A stretch of 12,026 nt of DNA from a bacterium (lineage in GTDB: Bacteria; Elusimicrobiota; Elusimicrobia; Elusimicrobiales; UBA9959), in assembly GCA_021845705.1 (NCBI GenBank), contig JAJZVJ010000030.1, forward strand, positions 1 through 12,026, written 5' to 3'. A program made the translations under genes and the position numbers. The notes below the pieces were generated by a model that was given only the letters and a program-made list of their open reading frames with translations, did no database searches and was not told the origin of the DNA. Below, piece after piece: positions 8,025 through 12,026 of this stretch (position 1 is the first letter of the stretch; each line of letters starts with the position of its first letter).

Positions 8025-8942
8025 ATGAAAACACTTCTTGTATTCGAATACCGCCGCGGAAAACTTACCGAAGCGAACCTCGAGCTCTTCAGCTTCGCCG
8101 CCGCTCTCGGCGCGCAGACCGCCGGGGTCCTCATAGGCGCGGAAACTTTGCTGCCGGCCTACCCCGGGAAACTATACCTTGGCGATATAGTCAAGTGCAA
8201 AGATTATAACCCCGAGGTGCACGCCGATATCATCATGCAGGCGGCGCAGAAAGAAGACCCCGACTATATAGTTTTCATACATTCCTCCTACGGCTGGGAC
8301 CTCGCCCCGCGCGTGGCGGCCAGGCTCAAGGCCGCGCAGGTTTCCGAGATAACCGGCGTCTCCGAAGGAAAGTTCGAGACCGGCTGCTGCAACGGCAAAA
8401 TGCGCAGGCTGGTGCGCCCGGCCACGACCAAAGCGGTACTGACCATACAGGAAGGGGCTTTCTGCTTCACCGGGGAAGCGGAAGGAACACCGGCCGTGGA
8501 AAAACTGGAGCCCTCCGCCGACGGAGCCGGGCTTGAGTTCGCCGGCTATGAAGAACCCGAAAAGCGCGAAGTGGACCTGGCGAAGGCCGAGGTGATAGTG
8601 AGCGCCGGCCGCGGCATCGGGAAAAAAGAGAACGTCCCCGCCATAGCGGAGCTGGCCAAAAGCCTGAAAGGCGAACTCGGGGCCAGCCGCCCCGTAGTGG
8701 ACGCGGGCTGGGTGGACCATAACCGCCAGGTGGGCGCCACCGGCCAGATAGTTTCGCCCAAGCTTTACGTCGCCTGCGGCATTTCCGGCGCGATACAGCA
8801 CCTTACCGGCATGAGGAACTCGGAGTTCATCGTGGCGGTGAACAAAGACAAAGAAGCTCCAATTTCCGAAGTGGCCGACGTAATGGTGATAGCCGACGTG
8901 ATGCCTTTCGTGGCCGCGCTGACCGAGAAACTTAAACAATAA
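8025..8942 (+). CDS. etfA: Electron transfer flavoprotein, alpha subunit
   Basis: The 305-residue protein has an N-terminal ETF domain and the C-terminal FAD-binding domain. The latter shows GRGIG (195-199), the ASRPVVDAGW turn (220-229), GISGAIQHLTGM (252-263), NKDKEAPI (273-280) and a late Asp (291) in IADVMP. It lacks the extra N-terminal ferredoxin domain found in some clostridial EtfA proteins. The FAD loop reads VGATGQ (236-241) where most EtfA proteins have VGQTGK. A Shine-Dalgarno GAGAGG at 8014-8019 lies inside the end of etfB, 5 nt before ATG, so the two subunits are coupled, as needed for a 1:1 heterodimer. It works with both acyl-CoA dehydrogenases of the cluster, by context. Confidence 0.95.
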   Translation: MKTLLVFEYRRGKLTEANLELFSFAAALGAQTAGVLIGAETLLPAYPGKLYLGDIVKCKDYNPEVHADIIMQAAQKEDPDYIVFIHSSYGWDLAPRVAARLKAAQVSEITGVSEGKFETGCCNGKMRRLVRPATTKAVLTIQEGAFCFTGEAEGTPAVEKLEPSADGAGLEFAGYEEPEKREVDLAKAEVIVSAGRGIGKKENVPAIAELAKSLKGELGASRPVVDAGWVDHNRQVGATGQIVSPKLYVACGISGAIQHLTGMRNSEFIVAVNKDKEAPISEVADVMVIADVMPFVAALTEKLKQ

Positions 8943-8964
8943 GACCCCGCAACACCGGACAACT

Positions 8965-10119
8965 ATGAACTTTGAACTCACCGAAGAGCAGAAAATAATT
9001 CAGGCCACCGCCAGGGAATTCGCGGAAAAAGAGCTGGCCCCCGCGGCCGCGGACCTGGACCGCGGCGGGGACCGCAAAATATTCCTGGGCAACCTGGCCA
9101 AGCTCGCCGAGCTCGGGTTCATGGGCCTGGGCATAAAGGCCGATTATGGCGGCGCCGAGGCCGGCTCCGTGGCGCTCAGCCTGGCCATAACGGAGATCGC
9201 CCGCGCCTGCGCTTCCACCGCCGTGACGCTGGCCGTCAACAACCTGGTGGCCGAGATAATACAGGCGGCCGGTTCCGAAGACCAGAAAAAAAAGTACCTG
9301 CGGGATATCTGCTCGGGCGCCTACCCGGCCGCCAGCCTGGCGCTTACCGAGCCCTGCGCCGGGTCCGATTCCGCCGCGGTGGCCGTTACCGCCGTACGCG
9401 ACGGCGAAGAATGGGTGCTGAACGGCTCCAAAATATTCATAACCAGCGCGCCTTACGCCGGGGTCTTCGCCGTTTTCGCCCTGACAGATAAAACCGCCCT
9501 CAAGGGAAAGGGCATAAGCTGCTTCCTGGTGGAAGCGGGCGCTAAAGGGCTGACCATCGGCAAGGAGGAGCATAAGATGGGGCAGAGGGCCTCGGCCACC
9601 AACGAACTCTCTTTCGATAACTGCCGCATCCCGGCGGACGCGCTGCTTGGGAAGCTCAACAGCGGCTTTACCTCCGCCGCCGAGGGCCTGGCCGGCGGGC
9701 GCATCAATATCGGTTCGCTGGCGCTCGGCATAGGCCTGGCCGCCATGGATTACGCTGCCGCGTATTCCGCCGAACGCGCGCAGTTCGGTAAAAAGATCTC
9801 TTCTTTCGAGGCCATCCAGTGGATGATAGCGGATTCCTACACGGAACTTGAAGCCGCGCGGCTGCTTCTTATGAGCGCGGCCGCCAAGCGTGAAACCGGT
9901 AAATCTCACATGAAAGAAGCCGCGATGGGCAAGATGTTCGCCACCGAAGCCGCCAACAGGGCCTGCTATAACGCGGTGCAGATACTGGGCGGCTACGGCT
10001 ACACGGACCAGTACCCGGTGGAGCGCTACGCCCGGGACGCCCGGGTTACCACCATCTACGAAGGCACCAACGAGATTCAGCGCCTTATAATAGCCAGGGA
10101 AATACTTAAAAGCATCTGA
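8965..10119 (+). CDS. Acyl-CoA dehydrogenase 2
   Basis: A complete 384-residue acyl-CoA dehydrogenase that is clearly related to, but distinct from, the one at 3991-5130. Both start with MNFELT and both end near IYEGTNE. The flavin loop is LTEPCAGSD (127-135). The next motif reads FITSAPYAG (158-166) instead of the FITNGG of the first enzyme. QILGGYGY (339-346) is present, and the catalytic base is Glu366. The gene follows etfA by 22 nt and has only a weak ribosome-binding site. A hairpin terminator comes shortly after its stop. The array therefore offers two dehydrogenases for one ETF. A different chain length or a branched/aryl substrate is plausible for this copy, but the motifs do not say which. 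Confidence 0.92.
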   Translation: MNFELTEEQKIIQATAREFAEKELAPAAADLDRGGDRKIFLGNLAKLAELGFMGLGIKADYGGAEAGSVALSLAITEIARACASTAVTLAVNNLVAEIIQAAGSEDQKKKYLRDICSGAYPAASLALTEPCAGSDSAAVAVTAVRDGEEWVLNGSKIFITSAPYAGVFAVFALTDKTALKGKGISCFLVEAGAKGLTIGKEEHKMGQRASATNELSFDNCRIPADALLGKLNSGFTSAAEGLAGGRINIGSLALGIGLAAMDYAAAYSAERAQFGKKISSFEAIQWMIADSYTELEAARLLLMSAAAKRETGKSHMKEAAMGKMFATEAANRACYNAVQILGGYGYTDQYPVERYARDARVTTIYEGTNEIQRLIIAREILKSI

Positions 10120-10148
10120 AGCTTTTCTACCCTGACTTTTATTTGTGT

Positions 10149-10180
10149 CCCGCCTAAGTCCTTAGGCGGGGCGCTTGTTT
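10149..10180 (+). terminator. Intrinsic terminator closing the acyl-CoA array
   Basis: A perfect 10-bp inverted repeat, CCCGCCTAAG (10149-10158) with CTTAGGCGGG (10161-10170), is followed by GCGCTTGTTT. The apical two bases would melt, leaving a tight loop. The tail is only moderately T-rich, so termination may be incomplete. Its place 29 nt after the acyl-CoA dehydrogenase 2 stop and before a functionally unrelated gene fits the end of the operon. Confidence 0.75.
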
Positions 10181-10192
10181 CCCGGGAATTGT

Positions 10193-10198
10193 TATGAT
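10193..10198 (+). promoter_or_regulatory. Possible -10 element for pcm
   Basis: TATGAT matches the sigma-70 -10 consensus at five of six positions and lies between the terminator and the pcm start. No -35 hexamer is found at the right distance: TTGTTT at 10175-10180 is too close, with a 12-nt spacer. It is listed only because a new transcription unit is expected here. Confidence 0.22.
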
Positions 10199-10216
10199 CG
10201 TGGTTTTGGGGGGACA

Positions 10217-10966
10217 ATGAAAACGGAATATATCCTGGCGGCCGCCGGCCTGGCCGTTATCCTGGCGCTCTTGCTCAGGACGAAGTTTAAAGGCAGGAAC
10301 GGCGGTTTCTCCGGAGATAAGTTCGCTTCCGGCCGCGAAGCTATGGTGGCGTCGCAGATAGCAGCAGGGGGAATAAGCGACCAGCTGGTGCTTAAAGCCA
10401 TGCGCGAAGTTCCGCGGCACGAGTTCGTCCCTGAGAAACATATTAAAGAAGCTTATGGAGACTGGCCCCTGCCCATAGGGCTGGAGCAGACAATAAGCCA
10501 GCCCTTCATAGTGGCTTATATGACGCAGGCGCTGGAACTGAAGCCCGGTGATAAGGTACTTGAGATAGGTACCGGCTCCGGCTATCAGGCCGCGGTGCTC
10601 GCGTGCCTGACCGATAAGGTATTCTCCGTGGAGATAATCCGCGAGCTGGAAAGCCGCGCCAGGCTGACGCTGGACCGCCTGGGATATTCAAAGGTGCGCA
10701 CACGCTGCGCCGACGGGTACCAGGGCTGGCCGGAAGCGGCGCCTTTCGACGCCATAATAGTTACGGCGGCCCCGGAAGAAGTTCCGCAGCCTCTGCTGGA
10801 GCAGCTTAAACCGGGCGGAAGGCTGGTAATGCCGGTCGGTCCCAGCCGCTCCCAGGAATTGATCCTGATGCGCAGGAACGCCGGGGGATTTGCGAAAGAA
10901 ACCCTCCTCTCAGTAGCCTTCGTCCCCATGACCGGCATCTCAAAAAGGAGGCAGGCTCCTTTTTGA
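10217..10966 (+). CDS. pcm: Protein-L-isoaspartate O-methyltransferase with N-terminal membrane anchor
   Basis: The enzyme methylates isoaspartyl residues in aged proteins using S-adenosylmethionine. I place the start at ATG 10217 (249 residues), just after the G-run 10208-10213. A TTG at 10175 would also be in frame but lies in the terminator tail. Residues 5-20 form one hydrophobic helix followed by RTKFKGR. The positive charges after the helix favour a cytoplasmic catalytic domain tethered to the membrane rather than export. Family motifs are EQTISQPFIVAYM (90-102), SAM-binding VLEIGTGSGYQAAVLA (114-129), FSVEI (136-140), PFDAIIVTAA (176-185) and LKPGGRLVMPVG (197-208). The family core ends near AFVPMTG (234-240). 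The last residues, SKRRQAPF, are encoded by a palindromic repeat that also supplies the stop. The gene is probably transcribed separately from the acyl-CoA array. Confidence 0.92.
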   Translation: MKTEYILAAAGLAVILALLLRTKFKGRNGGFSGDKFASGREAMVASQIAAGGISDQLVLKAMREVPRHEFVPEKHIKEAYGDWPLPIGLEQTISQPFIVAYMTQALELKPGDKVLEIGTGSGYQAAVLACLTDKVFSVEIIRELESRARLTLDRLGYSKVRTRCADGYQGWPEAAPFDAIIVTAAPEEVPQPLLEQLKPGGRLVMPVGPSRSQELILMRRNAGGFAKETLLSVAFVPMTGISKRRQAPF

Positions 10967-10974
10967 TGTTTTTT
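10941..10974 (+). terminator. Hairpin overlapping the pcm stop, terminator-like
   Basis: A perfect 10-bp stem, CAAAAAGGAG (10941-10950) with CTCCTTTTTG (10956-10965), has a 5-nt loop. Three bases follow the stem (ATG), then a run of six T (10969-10974). The pcm stop codon TGA (10964-10966) lies inside the right arm. The shape fits an intrinsic terminator for pcm, although translating ribosomes would cover it until release. Confidence 0.5.
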
Positions 10975-11013
10975 GCCCTGAAAAGGGCCAAAAGGTGCCA
11001 GCCTCCTTTTTTG
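10941..11013. repeat. Pair of related palindromes (REP/BIME-like element)
   Basis: Two similar palindromic units follow each other. Unit 1 (10941-10965) is a perfect hairpin with AAAAAGG and CCTTTTT ends. Unit 2 (10990-11012) has AAAAGG and CCTTTT arms around a TGCCAGCCT centre. Between them sits a smaller hairpin, GCCC (10975-10978) with GGGC (10985-10988). The left arm of unit 1 (10942-10952) is also the exact reverse complement of the right part of unit 2 (11001-11011). Paired palindromes of this size in an intergenic spot resemble REP elements mobilised by RAYT transposases. Whether the unit recurs elsewhere in the genome cannot be seen here. Confidence 0.45.
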
Positions 11014-11033
11014 TAGAATAGGCTAAGGCTACT

Positions 11034-11876
11034 ATGGATAAAACTGCGGATTTCTCTCAGATGGAAGACCCGGAGCGCCGCTTTGACCGCATGACGCGTC
11101 TGGTGGGCCCGGAGGCCATGGAGAAGCTGAAAAAGTCACATGTAATGGTGATAGGCTGCGGCGGGGTAGGCTCCTGGGCGGCCGAGACCGTGGCGCGGGC
11201 CGCCGTGGGGCGGCTTACCGTGGTGGATTTCGACACCGTCTGCATCCGCAACTTCAACAGGCAGCTGCAGGCCCTGAGCGGGACCATAGGCAAGCATAAA
11301 GCGCTGCTGCTGGCCGAGCGCCTGCGCCTGGTTAACCCCGAAGCGCGCGTGGACGGCATAGCAAACTATTTTAACGACACCACCTGCGAAGTTATGATGG
11401 CGGAGCGCCCAGACTTCGTCATAGACGCCATAGACCATATCACCTCTAAGTGCTTCCTTATAGATTATTGCCGCAAGAATAAAATACCTCTGGTGGTTTC
11501 CACCGGCTCGGGCGGCCGTCTGGACCCCACGCAGGTGCGTGTAATGGACCTGGGGCTGACCGAGATGGACCCGCTGGCCCGCGCGGTGCGCAATATCCTC
11601 CGCGAAAAATATGATTTCCCGAAGAAAGGCAAATTCGGCGTGACTTGCGTCTGCACCCTGGAGCAGCATAAAAAGCCGCACAAGTCGGTGGAACTGACCG
11701 ACTGCAAAGCCGGCTGCCTCTGCCCACAGGGCGAGAACGAATTCCAGAGCTGCACCAAGAAAAGCGTGGTCCTCGGTACGGCGGGTTTCGTGACCGGGGC
11801 CTTCGGCATGGCCTGCGCCTCCGTGGCCGTCAGGCACCTCATCGCCGCCCCGCTAGGGCAGCTTCCTGAAACCTAG
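11034..11876 (+). CDS. tcdA: tRNA threonylcarbamoyladenosine dehydratase (TcdA/CsdL, E1-like)
   Basis: The 280-residue ThiF/MoeB-superfamily protein catalyses ATP-dependent cyclisation of t6A37 to ct6A37 in ANN-decoding tRNAs. It aligns from RRFDRMTRLVG (15-25), the counterpart of the E. coli TcdA start. The nucleotide-binding motif is GCGGVGSWAAE (41-51), followed by Asp65/Asp67, NFNRQ (73-77), GKHKA (86-90) and VIDAID (129-134). Downstream lie NKIPLVVSTGSGGRLDPTQ (149-167, family hallmark) and FGVTCVC (201-207). Six cysteines cluster at 205, 207, 224, 228, 230 and 240, denser than in E. coli TcdA and possibly a metal site. AAGG (11025-11028) precedes ATG by 5 nt. Met10 would be an alternative start, but the upstream codons look coding. 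Its 3' end overlaps a possible convergent reading frame. Confidence 0.93.
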   Translation: MDKTADFSQMEDPERRFDRMTRLVGPEAMEKLKKSHVMVIGCGGVGSWAAETVARAAVGRLTVVDFDTVCIRNFNRQLQALSGTIGKHKALLLAERLRLVNPEARVDGIANYFNDTTCEVMMAERPDFVIDAIDHITSKCFLIDYCRKNKIPLVVSTGSGGRLDPTQVRVMDLGLTEMDPLARAVRNILREKYDFPKKGKFGVTCVCTLEQHKKPHKSVELTDCKAGCLCPQGENEFQSCTKKSVVLGTAGFVTGAFGMACASVAVRHLIAAPLGQLPET

Positions 11877-12005
11877 AAGTTCTATCTTGTAGCGGAACCT
11901 GTCGCTGTAAATATTCCCCGAGCGTGTCTCAACTTCCCCGGTCTGGTTGTCTGTCGTGTCGCTGCGCCTGAATTTTGTTTCCGTCCATAGGGCAGCGCCC
12001 AGCTC
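11853..12005 (-). pseudogene. Possible C-terminal fragment of a convergent gene with in-frame stop
   Basis: Read on the minus strand from 12005 to the TAG at 11853, the sequence gives 50 residues of protein-like composition, including NIYSDRFRYKIELLGFRKLP at the end. It has no in-frame ATG. A TAG at 12008-12006 interrupts the frame just upstream. The end overlaps tcdA by 24 nt. It may be the tail of a longer minus-strand gene broken by a nonsense change or frameshift, or chance coding potential. I do not recognise the family. Confidence 0.25.
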
Positions 12006-12026
12006 CTAATTGGCCGCCATGCGTCC

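Noticed and set aside
7241..8942. FixAB of a FixABCX bifurcating system
   Set aside because: No FixC flavoprotein or FixX ferredoxin gene is adjacent; the partner present is the haem/Fe-S membrane protein instead.
8932..9909. Minus-strand open frame of 325 codons opposite acyl-CoA dehydrogenase 2
   Set aside because: Composition is that of an antisense shadow; the plus strand holds a full acyl-CoA dehydrogenase with every motif in place.
10175..10216. Upstream TTG start for pcm, adding 14 residues
   Set aside because: It lies in the tail of the preceding terminator and has no ribosome-binding site; ATG 10217 follows a G-rich Shine-Dalgarno-like run.

Overview
The window looks like a chromosomal stretch from an uncultured, probably anaerobic, Gram-negative-type bacterium. 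It is GC-rich, yet uses ATA (Ile) and AGG (Arg) codons freely. Shine-Dalgarno motifs are clear before some genes and weak before others. The gene content and codon style would fit a lineage such as Elusimicrobiota or a deltaproteobacterial relative. That placement is an impression from the sequence, not a measurement. All well-supported genes lie on the plus strand, and no transposase, phage gene, CRISPR array, rRNA or tRNA was recognised.

Layout. Nucleotides 3-1088 hold the C-terminal part of an M24-family metallopeptidase homologue that enters from the left edge. Nucleotides 1134-10119 hold an eight-gene array for short-chain acyl-CoA metabolism: thiolase, 3-hydroxyacyl-CoA dehydrogenase, crotonase, acyl-CoA dehydrogenase 1, a membrane haem/Fe-S oxidoreductase, EtfB, EtfA and acyl-CoA dehydrogenase 2. 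A strong hairpin at 10149-10170 closes it. Two housekeeping repair/modification genes follow: a membrane-anchored protein-L-isoaspartate methyltransferase (10217-10966) and the tRNA t6A dehydratase tcdA (11034-11876). Between them lies a pair of REP-like palindromes that also supplies the last codons of the methyltransferase. The right edge (11853-12005) carries what may be the tail of a convergent minus-strand gene, with an in-frame stop upstream.

How the genes work together. Thiolase, Hbd, Crt and acyl-CoA dehydrogenase form a complete four-step cycle between two acetyl-CoA and butyryl-CoA. All key catalytic residues checked are intact. The acyl-CoA dehydrogenase flavin exchanges electrons with EtfAB. 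The 660-residue protein beside etfBA has a NarI-like membrane part, two [4Fe-4S] motifs and two CCG domains. This is the architecture of EMO, the ETF:(methyl)menaquinone oxidoreductase of syntrophic fatty-acid oxidisers. The simplest reading is beta-oxidation of butyryl-CoA-type substrates coupled to the quinone pool, or quinol-driven crotonyl-CoA reduction in reverse. The window contains no acyl-CoA ligase, CoA-transferase, butyrate kinase, Rnf, hydrogenase or regulator, so direction and substrate cannot be settled here. I see no wholly undescribed system. The points most worth a second look are the EMO-type electron route in this organism, the odd ETF cofactor motifs, the M24 protein lacking its usual histidines, and the palindrome pair fused to the 3' end of pcm.
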